This document shows, in pieces, positions 1-14,200 of a DNA stretch of 64,000 nt. Made by a program: the position numbers and the translations under genes. Under the pieces are notes generated by a model that worked only from the letters and a program-made list of their open reading frames with translations, was not told where the DNA came from and ran no database searches. The DNA comes from Scortum barcoo. Taxonomy: Eukaryota; Chordata; Actinopteri; Centrarchiformes; Terapontidae. The stretch is from the NCBI GenBank assembly GCA_023238725.1, contig CM041546.1, positions 22,948,085 through 23,012,084 of the forward strand. Reading direction: 5' to 3'. How positions within the stretch are numbered: the stretch's first letter is position 1; every line of letters begins with the position of its first letter.

Positions 1-3000
1 CTGAAGGTGGCTGTATGAAGTGTTAAAATGTATTGATTGCAGAGTACTGTACGACCACCAAATATGAATCAAATGCAACCAAACGTAAAACTTTTCTATG
101 TTTTTTAAATAAACTTGGCCGACTTCCACTGGAGAGAAAGGATGACTGCACAAAAGCCTCATGAAAGTATAAACCAGTGTACCTTCCCTCCACTTTTCAA
201 GAAGCTTTCATTCACTTTTACTTAATGTTTGTCTGTTAAATACATACAAAGCACAACAAAAACCTAAGATTTATAACAGCCACCACATCAGCAAAGCACG
301 CCGTTGAATAAACAGACATGACTGAAATCCCATAATGGTCCATTGAACTGTTACTGTATGAAATGTGCCAAAAGCCACAGAGGCCTTGTGCCAGTGCAAA
401 AGTCTTTATGTCTGCTGTCAGCCGAGTGAGAAACATTCATATAGATGGTCTTGTGTGGGTTTTGGCATTGTATGCAGAAGGTAACAAATCTCTATTGTGT
501 GCCAAGGATGTTAATGCTGAAGCTACAAATTAAATTAAAAAATGAAGAAAATAACAAAGATTGTCAGTGTTGTTGACTGTCAGTATTCACAAAGTTAAAT
601 TGTCATTGCATCAGTGTTCTATAGTCAATGTTGAGGGCCATTTTGCAATCGAATCAAATTTTTTCTTAATCTGGCTTTTTACCAAATAGCATGTTTGTAA
701 ATTACTTTTCCTTTTATCTTATATAAGATAAGTCATCACTGCTATATCCAATATTATCCAATAAATTTCCAGTAATGCAAGATTATCTAGCTAGTCAGAC
801 AGCAGTGTGTATTGGACATTACATGTGTTGTACTGCCAGTGGAGTCAGTGAACTCTTAGTCATGTCTAAAGTATTTTTCTTGCTGAACCTCACTGTAAAT
901 TCTTGAGTTTTTAATTAGCTATTTGAAATTGATGCTTTAAAAAAACATTTACAGTCTGTGACTCAAAGAGATCGTGGCCATTTATAGTAGCATGCTGTGG
1001 ATACTAGTGTGCCTGGGTAGCACATTAACTTCAGCCCTGACCTCTGACCTTTCTGTGGAGACCAGACAGTAACCAATTAACCCTGCAGGGTCAATGACAG
1101 CATCATCATAAAAAGCATTTATTTTTTTCTTTATTTCATGCAACACCTTTGTCTTTTTCAGTACTATTAGTGGTGTGAGACAATACAAGTTGCTTCATCA
1201 GGTGACCTTTATTTTCTCAGTAAATTTAGTGCCCTGCCTGGCTGTTGCTGGACTGAATGAGGACAATTATCAAAACCACCTCTGCTCAGCAGCTTTATAC
1301 CATTCAGCCGCTCACATGAATGATTCTGTGAGTAATTTAAAGAGAAGTCTCTGTTTCGCAGACAGTTCGTGAGGCCTGCATGTCGCACAGGTTTTAGCCT
1401 GAGAGGCAGTGGTGGGCGCAGGTCTCCGACAGCCTGTTGTTTCTCAGGCGGGTACCACGCACAGATACCAAGCAGGAGCGCCAACGCCTTGACAACTTTT
1501 CCTTATAATTAGATGAAGCCTCGCACTGAGCGTGGGGATTCTTGCGCTGAAATCTAATGTGACACGTGTGATCACGACCCACAGTCGTGTTTAATTAATT
1601 TTTGGTGCTACACAGGGCACACAGACATCATTCCCCGCAGCTCTCTTCACTGAAAGAAAAAACAATGTTCCACTAAAATTGGCTACTTTGTGACATTTGT
1701 TAGCCATTTATTTGTGGGTTTGCTGAGTTGGACCTTTATTTTGGACAAAATTCAACAAGTGACAGGCCCACGTCTTTGGGTTTTAGGACAAGGCTACCGT
1801 TCAACTATCTAATGATTCAAGAGTATGGAAATTTAACATGTTTTAACCTAGTTTAGTTAAGCTACACAGCACGTTGCCTTTAGCTGTTGAGCATGTCTTT
1901 GCCGCCCTCTGAATGTCGGCACATGCTGGCCAGGCTTGTGCTTATTATTCTGCTGCAAGCTCCAGATGGATCAACACATGCTGAAAATATTACAAGCAAG
2001 ACATTTGCATGTGACCTAAATCCCTCACTTCTGCTCCACCATGCAAACAAGTCAGTCCAAAGATATTATTCCACGACCCTGGATCGGAACATTCGGAACA
2101 CACTGTATATTTTCCCGTACTGGGTAACAATAAATGAGTTTTGGCTCATTACTCTGAACGGCATGTTATATGCACAATCAAAATGGTTCAAATGTTACCT
2201 TTTTTTAATTTTGTTTCATATTTTAAAATCCATTTGAAATTAAAGGTCATCCATGATGAAAAGTCATTGCAGTGTTTAGTCTATCATGCTACATTTAGTG
2301 TATGTGTAAAGGTCCGATAGTGCTACTCATATGTTCATCAGCCTAAATATACCCACATGTCAGGGAGCAATAAGGAATGCTTTGCAGACATTAGAGGATT
2401 GTTTGTTGCATTATTTAATTGTGTTATTTAATGTGCATGTGTGCATGTATGTGTCTTTTCGTGTCATTTGTATTGTACGTGCTCCGTGGATGTTTTTAAA
2501 GTTTGAATATCATCTTCAACAAGTATAGACCATGGTGCAAAATAAATTGAATTGACTGACTGACAAAGAAAGGTAAGCCCACCATCACACTTGATGCACT
2601 CAAGACCAGTAAGAGAGCACAGATAATAAGCCTGAATACACTCTGAGGCACACTATTGGCTGAAATCACATTTAACATGCATGCATTATGAGATATTAAC
2701 ATGCATGTATTTGCAACAGTAGCCGTGGTCATTGTTTTCTGGATCTTCATTAATTCTGTAATTGTTCACTGCCAGTGATTTCCTGCCAAGTTCTGTGAAC
2801 ATCAAAGCATTTTCCCTTTTTTTCTGAAACCAGACATAACCCATTAAGTTAACATGCATATTGCATCTTGAGCTCAATAAGTTGCCTAATTAATTGTGAG
2901 AGGCCACAACAGCTTCTGGTTGTTATGGCTATAGAAAGTAGCTTGTCCAGCTCAGCTCAGCTCCTGCCCTATGTATGTTCAGAGTGTGTGTCGCTGACTA

Positions 3001-4635
3001 CAAATGAGCGAGGTGTATGTGATGGTAATGCAGTCTCCAGTGCTCTCCTTGCCCATTAATAACCAGGTTCTCTTTGATGTGGCCACGATGAGCGAGGTGG
3101 CCTCTTTTTTTGCATCAGTTGCGGCATGTAAATCCGCCTGCTGTGTTATCTCCTTAACTGCTCAAGGGTCCACCTGAGTTTCTCCACCTGACAAATAAAT
3201 TAAAGGCTGTTTTTTTTTTCTTTTTGATCAGTATTTTACAGTGCCCCCCCATCATGCCAACATCACACACTACAATCTGGTGCCTGCCCAGTAGCCAAAA
3301 AAAAAGGTTAATAAAGGTTTAAATTATTATTGAGACAAACTCTCCAGTGGAGCCCACCATGGAACCAGACAGGATTGCTTTGCTGCTGTTTAAAATAATC
3401 ATCACTACCACTGGTCACTGAATGTCTCACAGGCCTGTAAAGCGCACCTGATGAGGCTCTTGACCTTGTGTTGAATGCTCCCTCTGCTTACCTCCTCTCC
3501 AAACCCAAATCTCCACCCAGATGCAGGGAGAAAGTTGGTCAGGTCAGATTATTTAGTGGGAAAAAAAAAAGACAAATGAGGACAACGCCGGTTGAGTGTT
3601 TCTGTTCCTGTCTTAGTCAGCTCATACTGCGTGTGTGTCTTCTGCTGGCTGCATATGGGTGGATAGCTCATTATCTATTATCGACAGGCACAATGGCCTG
3701 GAGGCCGGGCTACGCTGGCCAAACAGCCCCGAGCACAATACCTGTAAACAGCGAGCAACCTAATTGAAAACACAGTCTAGCATCACCATGTTGTCTCACA
3801 ATGGCAAAGCTGATGAATAGGGAGGTGGGCTTTTAAAAAGAGAAGCTTCATCTGTTGAGAGGTGGGAGTGTGTACCGAATGAAAGGTTGTAGCAGTGAAA
3901 GTATCGAGTGTGACCTCAAACATTGTTTTCCTGACTGGTTCTCTAACTGCAGGTGCTCTTATCAATACTATTTTCAAGGTGGATGTTTATTGGATGCAAT
4001 GAAATGAAAAAAAATTTTTAGGCCGCTTACTTTAGATTACTGTACAGTTATGATTAGACATGTTAGTCAACATGAAATATAAGATCAGATTATGCATAGC
4101 ACTGTTTGCTAGCTTTTAAAATGTCATGCATCAGCTCACTAATCCATTTAACCCTCATATGAGCCTCTAGGCACTGAAATCAGAGATATAATAATCCTAT
4201 GTTCCAAATGTCCTATGTCCCATACGTCCTTTAACTGACATACACAAGTGTCAAAATGTCCTTCATGTAGGTCAGTGAGTCTACATCCATCCATCACCTC
4301 CACCCACTGGGATCTCACAGAAAACAAGGGACGGGCGGGTAAATCTAAAAAAAGAGATCTGCGTTACTCACGCTAGGCTGCATGTGGTCTAAGTAACAGT
4401 AATCCAATCAGATAAAAGACTAGTCAACGTACAAGTTTTGCCGGATATCTCAGCCGCTGCATGCCCACCACAAACTCACTAGTTTGCTGTCAACTTGTTG
4501 GCTTCCATTACGCTGAGCTCTGACATTATGGACCTAATTCTTTTGACGCTGTTCTTTATGTGGGTTTTGCGATTAGGCTCAGATTTCTGTCTCTGTTTGC
4601 TCTCATGCGCAATAAAGAGCTTCAGCCATGTCTCC
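1..4635. other. Gene-free AT-rich interval
   Basis: No reading frame here resembles a known protein, and none has splice signals and similarity that would make an exon. The longest frames (under 120 residues) look random. A possible remnant of a LINE-like 3' tail (AAATTGAATTGACTGACTGA near 2545) is too short to assign. Confidence 0.6.
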
Positions 4636-4640
4636 CACTC

Positions 4641-5201
4641 TGTTAGGATCCCCGTCTGTCTTGTGTTTGTCTCTCTGTTTGTCATTGTCTGTTGGCTGCC
4701 TAGGAAGACGAGGTTACTCCAGGGCATTCGTCACGACACCTGAGAGTCATCCTGCAATCAACTCACCTGCAGTATTTAAGCCACGGCCCATTCATCCACT
4801 CTTCGCCAGATCGTTCAGTTACCCACTCTGTACTTCGTGGCTCTTAATAGTTTTTTCCTTGAGCTTCAACCAGTTTCTAACCTGTTCTGTTTTTTGTGCT
4901 CCAGACTCCTGGTTTGCCGATTCTGCCTGCCTGGTTAACCTCATCTTCCCCTGGCCTCCACTTCTGCAGTCCTGCCTACAGCACTCCCACACAGCTTGGC
5001 CTGCTGTGTCTACTCTGCGCCGGCCTCACACCACACTCCGCCAGTCTGCCTGCTCTGTCCCTGCTCCGTCACGCCCCACACCAAGCCGCGACGCCCACAG
5101 CAATTACTATTAAAACTGGTTAAACTCTAAATCCCTCTGGTGTCTGTTCTGGTCTGCATCTGCATTTCGGGTCTAACTTACATCTGCCTGGAACCGTAAC
5201 A
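4641..5201. mobile_element. Solo LTR of a retrotransposon (Ty3/Gypsy-like)
   Basis: A 561-bp segment starts TGTTAGG and ends CCGTAACA, so it has TG...CA ends with the short inverted repeat TGTTA/TAACA. It is flanked on both sides by a 5-bp duplication, CACTC (4636-4640 and 5202-5206). A TATA-like GTATTTAAG lies near 4770-4780 and an ATTAAA signal near 5109. The end wording (GTCTGTTCTGGTCTGCATCT to GAACCGTAACA) resembles fish Gypsy LTRs that I know. No internal retroelement genes are adjacent, so the element was probably reduced by LTR-LTR recombination. Confidence 0.85.
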
Positions 5202-5206
5202 CACTC

Positions 5207-8200
5207 TGCCTCCATATATCTTTTTTCTCTCTCACCAAGTGGCTGCTGTGCTTGTTCTGATTTGTCCTTGTTTGTACAGTGAGTCTGTATTCAGAGCCAT
5301 AGGCTGGCTGTTATAGTATAGTAGACTGTCTCGTGGACGCTGTTGTTCAGCTGCTGAGCTTTACAGGCAGGTTGTCTTGAAGTGAAGTGGACAACACATA
5401 AAACGCTGGTGAAAGAATAGCGTAAATAAACAGGTTCAAAGCTGCAACTATCTAGATTCTTCCTGTCCATGTGTGTCCAAGAGTCCTTGAGCAAGATACT
5501 GAACCCAAAGTTGGGCAGACCAGTGCCTTGCATGGCAGCTCCATCCCAAATGGTGTGTGAATGCACGAATGAGAGGAAATATTGTAACATTTGTCTGCTA
5601 AGGTTTGTGCATTTAACATTTATATACCACTCTGCTATAGATATCATACGTATCTAGACTCATGAACATTCTGAATGCCAACATGGATGTTTACTGCAAA
5701 AAAACAATTAATAAAAGGAAAAACTGCAGTGAGAGCACACATTGTGCACACAGTGAGCCGGTGAAAACAGTTGTATCATGTAATGGCAAAATAAAAATGT
5801 TTTCTGTGTCTCTGCAGGAGCCTTTAAAAGTCTTTCTAAAAGAACTCTGGTGATGCCATCTCAGCTCGGGCTTAGAGACTGCATGTTTATAAAGGAAAGT
5901 CTTTGTTACTAACGCAGAGTTTGTGTTTATCTGTCTAATGTGGAGATGCTCTCAAGTTGCCTCATGGGAATTGTAGGATCCAGCTATTTTGGAGCTTGAC
6001 CTATACTGAAAGTCAGGTGATCTCAGCCTCTGCTGCACAGGTTTCAACCTTTTTTTTCTGTTCAAACTAATACTAAATCTCTGAAATACCCCTTTAAAGA
6101 CTTCTATTCGTTTTTTTATTTTAAAAAAGAAGGTAAAAATGTAACCGACATTTTCTTTTCCAAGAGAGACCTTGGCAAGACAGGCATAAAAACAGCCCAA
6201 GATTCAAATAAAGTTCAATACAATTGTGATTCAGACTGAGGGGAAATGCTTTGGGTAATCCTGAGCTTTTTTTAGCAGTTCCAAACCAAAAAGCACAAGA
6301 ACAAAAGCACAAGGAGAGTTAAACACATCTCTCTTTATTTTTATTTGTTTGTTTGTTTGTTATTATATGTTTGTTATTATATGTTTTTTTGTATTCTCCA
6401 TGAACATCGGTCAAACTGGTTTTGGTTTATTCAGTTTAAGGGTATTTTTGAGCTCTTCAGTGGTCGCTGTCCAGAATCGAGAAGGCTGCTTTTGTCTTCC
6501 TTCATATGAAACCAAGCACCCATTATTTCAAAGACTGCTATGAATACTGAGTGTTATCTACTACTGTATCATTGTAAACTGCCAGAATGCAAAGCTTAGA
6601 AGACATCAGAGTGGTAACAACTGTGGACGGAGCTTAGCAAATTGTCAGTCGATGGGATAACCAAACAACAGTGTTTGTTCTGTGAATCTTGTGAATTCTT
6701 TTAAAGCCCAGATGTGATGAAAAGGTTGCATTCAAAATTCACCAGACTAGAACTCAGTGGAGACTAGATCCCTCTCTATCTCTCTCTTTTTATCTTTCCA
6801 TGTCTATCACGCCCTCTCTCTCTCTGTCTTTCCCTCTCCTTCTGACCAGCCCCACATCAGTCAAAGACACGCCTCTTCCTGCTTGTGGTGATGTCCTCCA
6901 GATGTTCTTTAGTCCAGATCTGTCCCCAAAAACAGGGAGGGAAGGAGGGGTCATCATGTGTATGACCATGCTGGTCTTTCTGGGTCGGTCAGCCTCTCTC
7001 TCCCTCTGTGCTGCTGCTGTTTCAGTTCCCTGAGGGCACCGAGGTTGGTCAGCGAGGCCACGTGGCCTGAGGCTACGGGTAAACTCAGGCAGGTCTTGGG
7101 CCAAGAGGTGCCACCTCAGATTTGCAGTTAGTTGGTCTGAAGGGCCTCTGTGATGGGCCTGGATGTGATCGGATCCGAGTAGCACTAATCTACTGGGCTG
7201 GTTGGGGCGGGTTGGGACTCTGGTGTCCCATTAAGTGTGGCCTGGAGGATCATAAGGTTCAATTTCAAGAGTCTGGACTAGCCTTGGGTAATGTGATCCG
7301 AAGGTCCACAGCGCAGAGATCCTCATAAGACCAATGGAGAGAAGAGCTATTAGGCTATCAGAGTGACAAAAAGAGAGAGAGAGAGGTGGGAGGGAAGTTC
7401 AGCTGAAAAGCATTCATACAAACCTCACACTTGTGGACTGATCATTGAACTGGTTTAAGAGAAAGGTCTTTCAGCATCATATTAACATGCACAACAACAC
7501 AATCCAGAGTTTGAGTCTCAGCCTTTGTCAATTGTGGGTCTGTATATGGAAGTATTTGTCAGAAGTGGAAGACTTATTGTCATCATCTACTTTTATAAAT
7601 ATCAGAATTGAAAGTTAAGTTTTAAAAGTAAAGCTCCTGCATTGAAAATGTTATTCTCTAACAATATTATTAGCTAAATGTATGAAATGTATAAAAACAT
7701 GAAAGTACTCAATGCAGAAACTACTATTATATATTTTCATAACACCTCCCTGGTCTACTTGTTTGACATAATTTTAACTATTTGATATTCTGTTGAGCAG
7801 CTGTATGTGTAACAATGGTTATTAGGTGTTTGCAATAACTAACAGGAGCCAGAATTTGTGGAAAATGAATGAATAAATGAATGACTGTATGTTATTGGTG
7901 CTTACTGTAACAATCTTTTTTAATGTGTGCTTGACTTTTCATGTCCAGAGTACTTTTAAAGGCTCAGTTTCGAACAACATCTTCAGCAATGTAACAATAA
8001 GTATAAATTTAACCAAATCACTTTTTTCCCTTAACCTGTCGTGGTATTCATTTTATTCCCAAAAATCTTTCTAAAATTTCTGCAGCATAACGTAGGATAG
8101 TTTGTAGACAGTAAATGAGCCAAAATACTGACAAAGAAAACCAGAGGTGTCTGTGCGTCTAGATGCAGATGATGGTTAGAAGGAAAATATATTTATTTGT

Positions 8201-11200
8201 GATTTTATTTGTTTCATATTAATTCTTACAGTATTTCAGTGTACTGCAGTTGTTTGCTTCAAACAACATCTGGTTGAGGATGTTTAGTGGATTAAGACTT
8301 TTCTTAGTTTAACATGCACACCTTCAAGACAAACTCATGCCCTGCAGGCAACATTGCTCAAATTGAGGCCGATGTAATCAGATTAAATTATGTCCTGAGG
8401 AAATGTCCCCGTTTGGTTCCCATTTTTCCTTTTTTTTTTGTTTGAGGGTTCAGCTCATGATATTAATTGGGTTCCATCTCAGCCCACTTCACTGAACATG
8501 ACACTCCAAACAGGCCTTGTCTTTATATCTAACAATATGGAGGGAAGTGGGGAAATTGGAAAGGGGGAAAAATGAATAATTAAAATGAAATTACTGACCA
8601 GTTAATTTGGCAATTATGGCCAATTAGACAGCAAGTGTGAAAACTGTAGCAGGCCCTTATCCTCAAATGAGCATTTTGACACTGTGACCTGTTTCAGCCT
8701 TCAGGGGCCAAATGGATGTTTAGGAGCAGTGCATGGAAATCACACACCTAACTTGAACTACATAACATGACAACTAAACAACAAACTATTAATATTTTTC
8801 AGCTTAAAAATACAGGCTTAACAAAGTCTCTGTGTTACGTGTTTCTGTTGGAGAGGCAGAGTAAAACAACCTGCCGTGAGAGAGCGTAGTGGCACTCGTG
8901 CTGTGCTCTGTTCCAAACATAACAGCTTTCGTATGGCTCAGAGGTTATTGGAGGGATGAACGTTAAATGCTTCAGTTCCCCACAGTAATAAGCAACGTTA
9001 AACAGTCACCGACAAGCCGATGATCCACATGAAAGTCTGTGTCAAAAAAGGCAGCGTATTAATTCCTGCTGGTGATTTTGGTCTTTTGAGTTTTCTTTGC
9101 CTGCACGTTCATGTCTCACGTGCCAACAAGACGAGCAGACAGATAAAGTGCTGCGTTTCCTCATCACGTTTAGAGGGAATAAATTCTGTCTTCTTCCTCT
9201 GTGTCAATAGGAGGACCTGAGAGGAATGAAGTCAACCATAACTGTACGTCTTGTTAGGGCACAGCCAGCATTATCTTTTCAGCAGAGATCTGAGGGAGCG
9301 GGGACATTCAGCATGATACCAGCAACGCAGAGAAGAAGATAAATCTTTCTGTTTGTGCTGCAGCCTTTTGTTCTTCTATTTACACCTGTTTACCAGTTTC
9401 CTCTTCCCTCCTAATTTAAAGGTTTGGGATGCACAGTATATCAATTAAAGAGCTTCTTCTGTCTCCTGGGGGGTGCGGGTGGGGAGTTCAGGTCTGAATA
9501 TCTGGAGAGAAAGGTGATTTGGCACGACAGAGAAGCCATTAGCAGAGTGGCCCCCCACCCCTCACAACCACCACATGCACATGTTTGCACAGTCTCACAG
9601 TCCATTTCTGGAATCTCTCACCTTTCTGACACCCACTAAATAAATTTGTTTGAAATGCTGCCAGGTAAACTGCTAAAATCTTTGCCTATGGTCAAAAGTA
9701 TTTGTCATTGTTGTGGTTTTCTTTTCAAAAAATTTTGTTGTGGCACAAACCTTGAAGCGGTGGTGAGCTTTATTTGCAGGTAGATAAAGGAAGACTTGTA
9801 TCCCAAGATCACAACATGACCTCCTTCGTAGCTCATGAATTGATTTTATTCAGAAGTGGAGAATTAGCAAGGCCAGTATCAATTGTTAGAAAAGTTCTTT
9901 GAGAGAGCAGAAAAATAATCAAAATAGCCCCTTTGCCTTGCAATTTCTTAGTTCTTAAGGCAATTTGTCCATACCACTACACAATGCCCACCGCAGTATG
10001 GCACGCTTCAATAGGGATGACTGTGTTTACAGGATTCTTACTGCTCCTGAGGTCATTTGCATTACTTGGTGCCAATCCTTTCAGTTTCCAGTTCAGTAGG
10101 ATTCAGTATTTCTTTTGACAAGTCATTTGATATGGCTGCAATCGACTGATTTCTAATGGCGAGGCGTCAGGTTCTTCTGTGTGTGAGGTGTGGGTGAGAG
10201 TGAGGACACAGTGACGGACGCTCCTCACGGCGCCCTCGTTAAAGTGAGCAACTCTCGGAGGCCTCAGAGTCCTGACCTTTGTGACCTCCAGCCTTACCAC
10301 GGTGTTCATCAGCCGCCATCCTTAAAGCCCCCAGAGGCAACTCAAACTACAGCTGAGTGTTGACACGGTAAAACATAAACACATTTCATTACTGGATGGA
10401 AAAACATTAGTCAAATTTTATTTGACATTTTTTAATAGCATATGAATAATTACTTTATTTTAAAAATATTTGTGCAGAAGGGTAATTTGCAAAACTGTTG
10501 CGTGGTTAGGGTTAGGAATATAGTAAAAAAAACATGGAATTCTTATTTCTAATTTCTCAGTTATTATTGAGAATTTGTATTCATATGTATTCATTAAAAG
10601 AAGCAGACAGTGATTTAAATCAGAGATTATATAAATAATTTCACTGAAATGCTCTCAAAGATTTAAAACCTTATTATTTGTGAACAAAAAAGAAACTAAC
10701 ATTTTTAGTCACAAAAGACTGATGCAAACTAAAATGTCAAATTCCTTGACTTGGGATAATGAGCAAATTCTGTAAGAATTAATTCAATTAATTTGGAGCC
10801 TGTGCCAATAGTACAGACAGTCTGCCATGGTTTCTCATGGGGGCATCACTGTTGCCCAGTCAGATCGACTGAAGAGCCAATTAGAGTGACGAGACACAGG
10901 TTGCAAAGCTGGTTAAAGTTAGTTCCAATCGCAAAGCATTGTCATGGTTTAAAATTCCTGCAAGGGAATAGACTGGGGAACCAATTATGATAACAAGAAT
11001 ACTTCCTCGGGAAGGCAATGGAAATAATGAAAGAGAGGCTTTCCATAGCTTCATTCTGCTTGATTTGGTTGGTTGCTGAGGCCAAGATATTCAACAGCAC
11101 TTATAGCCTTAAGCATCTTTATTAATTCATAATAGAAGAGAGAGGGCCATAGGAAGATGTTTTCTTGAACATGCACTTGAATCCAGTCTGATGCGCTTTT

Positions 11201-14200
11201 GCACAGCACTGCATGCCTGTCTGAGTTCACAAGCCAATCCTCCCTCCAGGTTTGAAAACTGCACTGGCCTCTCACAGCGCCCAGGGCAAGGCATTCATAT
11301 GGCGGGCGAGCCACGTATTAGACACATATGGTGCCGAAACAGATTTAAGAAATAAGCTGTCATCAAATAATCAAATCATTCATGTTTCAGAGAGCAATAA
11401 TGGAAGACTGTGGGCAGATATGTTCAGAACCTTTCCTAGTGGGATGCCTTTGTGCTTGCTTGGTGTGCCTGCGGACAAAGGCTTGTTACTGTTTCCTCTC
11501 CTCTCCTCTTCACGGGCACAGACAAACACATGCAAACCAGAGATCATCGTAAAATTACGGCAAACAAGCCTGATCCTGATAAGGGTGCCTATTGGCCAGT
11601 TGATAGAGACTGGATACATTTTAGAGCCACATTAGATCCATTTCTGAGTACAGCTGATCAAAGGACAACTTCTTCATGGCCAGCTGTACAGGTACATTGA
11701 AACTGAGAAATGTGCCAATAAATTCAGGTTTATTAGTCGTATATAATGGCACAGAGTATAATTAAAGTGAGAGGTATCCTTACAGACAGCATGTAGAATC
11801 ATAAAAGGGGTTTCAGCTCTTTTGCAGCTTCTGTTCTTTTAATTCACTTTAAGCTGTTTTCCTCATTACTTTTGTTTCATGTCTCGTTCTTGTGTCTTGC
11901 TCTCTCAGCAACAGTCCTGAAATTCTGATTCCAAATTATTCAAGAAAATCTTACCACTTTTAATTGCATCTATTTTTCTATTTGCATCTATTTTCTATTT
12001 TTTCAATTGCTCATAAAGATTGCTTTTACTTTGTTTCCAAAGCAAAAAAAGAGATCAAAAATAGAGATCAAGCAGTAATGCAAAGGCTTAAATAAGGCTT
12101 AAGAGTACAAGTTGTACTCATCTTGTTGGATGAATGTTTTTCTTCCAGTCAAAAGTAGATGCTAACACTTTTCTAACTGATAAGATGACTGCTGATCAAT
12201 TCCCACTGGTCCAGATAGGTATTAAATGAATTAATTAGAGCCTCAGCCGAGCAGTGGCTGGATATGATGCACACTATGCAAGCACTAGAAAAGACAAGCC
12301 AATGCTTCCTGTACCCTGTCTGCACTCATCGCATCAACGTCAACAGATCGCAGTGTCCTCGCTGAGAAAACAAGCCAGCGCGGAGGAGAAGGGGGGAAAG
12401 AACATGCACCACCCCGCCCACCAAACCCCAGGCTCTGCTTTTTTAAACCCGCGCCTACGCTTCAGCCCGTGCCCCGCCCGCTCGCTCGCACACGCACACA
12501 CTCACCCACCCTCCACTTGCAACCCTAGGCCATGAGTCCAGGCTGTGCATGACAGCTCGCAACGTCCCCTGCCACAAATGTTTTCCCAAAGCATCCACTT
12601 TCAAGACCCTATGAGCATATAAAACCTCCACACAACCCCTGATGGAGTGTGCCTCTCACTTTTTTTGAATGTGTCAACAATTTCTGGCTGGCTGGCCAGA
12701 CTCTGCTTCCTGGCAATGTCTGCTACGTGTGTGTGTCCTCCGCCGTGTGTATATGTGTATCCATATGTGTGTGTTTGTGTGTATGTATGTTTGAATATAT
12801 TTACGTCTTTTTGTCTTTTCTGTCTTTTTTTTCTACATAAAGCAAGGAAAAAAAGGGCCATGTCATTCTTGCACAACTTAATCAGGAGCTACACACAGGA
12901 GAGGGCCACTGCAGCATGGACCTCCCTGATCATGTTAATGAGGTCCCCTGGCTATGCAGTCATTGAAGTATAATTGACTTGTTCGTCTCTTATCTTCCTA
13001 ATAGACACTCTGACCCAGAGCACGTTTATTTTGCTATGAGAAATGTCAAGAAGGATTGGAAGTTTCCTCAGTGTGCCCATTAAAACTGAAGGCATGCCAC
13101 CCTGTCTCCAGCCAGCCAGGGCTGCCATTGGCTCCCTGCCTCATTATGCAGATGCCAAACGTAAATAAATGATTTGCAGATCACTGCTGCCCTCACCATT
13201 CTCCCCCCGCCCTCGCCCTTCTTCCCAAACTGTGGTCCTCTCTCCTCTCCCAGGACAAGAAAGGAGGACAGACAGGAGGGAGGACGGGAGGGAGGAGAGG
13301 AAAACACGGAACCGTCCAGGGAGCACCACGACGATTTGTCTCTCTGAAGCACAATAAATAATACATAGGTAGTAATTATAATAAGACATGTCCCTGACTT
13401 GAAAACCTGGCGAAGCGCATTGATGTTGTTACAGCCACGTATGTCTCCTGGCTTTCAGGACCCATCAGAATCAAACAGGGCTGTGTGTAATGCGGAGGGA
13501 CCAAGAGGCCAGCTGAGTAAGTGGGCGCCGGGCGAGGGCGAACCAGTGACTGTGGTCACACGCTTGTGGATATGAGGGGGAACATCTGTGTCTATCAGCA
13601 GCCTGTACCCTCCCTGCGTGTCCACCATGTCTTTTCGGGCCAGTCAGAGTCACAAAGAAATTGCTTTCGGTCACAAAGCTTTGTTTGCTGAAAACTGTCT
13701 CCCTTAAAGAAGCCTCGTTTCTCCTTTCTCCCAGAATTCCCTGCCCTGCACTCTTAACACTTTTTTTAAGAGGGTGCTTTATAAATGCTTATGCATACTA
13801 AGAGAAGGCATGCTTATGAAGCTGTCTCTATATCACTATGCAAACTATATGCTACTGCGTTTGCTTCATAATATTTATCTGAATGACATTTACATTACAG
13901 GGTACTTGAATATTTTAATGGACAGCAAAGTTTATCAGTATTATTTATCAGTTCACCTGTTAAAATTCTTATGCAAAAAAAAAAGTTTACAGTTAAAATG
14001 TATTAATACAAAACAGTGATGCGTACCTGAATTGTGGAAAAAGCTAAATGTTCCTCTATTGATTAGTTGGCTTAATAAGTAGTCAAATTCAATCTAAAAA
14101 TATTTTCTCAGAAAAAACACCCTCCATTTTTATAATATTAAAACAATAAAGAAATCTACTTGCTTTTCAAGCAATGGCTCAGCCGGTAGACATGCTACAT

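Noticed and set aside
6790..7185. 131-residue minus-strand frame
   Set aside because: No similarity that I recognise, no splice or promoter context, Arg/Glu-rich from a purine-rich tract; probably chance.
10506..10517. TTAGGGTTAGG telomere-like motif
   Set aside because: Fewer than two full repeats; expected by chance in a window of this size.
11252..11635. 127-residue plus-strand frame
   Set aside because: No recognisable domain; overlapping frames of similar length occur on both strands in this high-complexity block.
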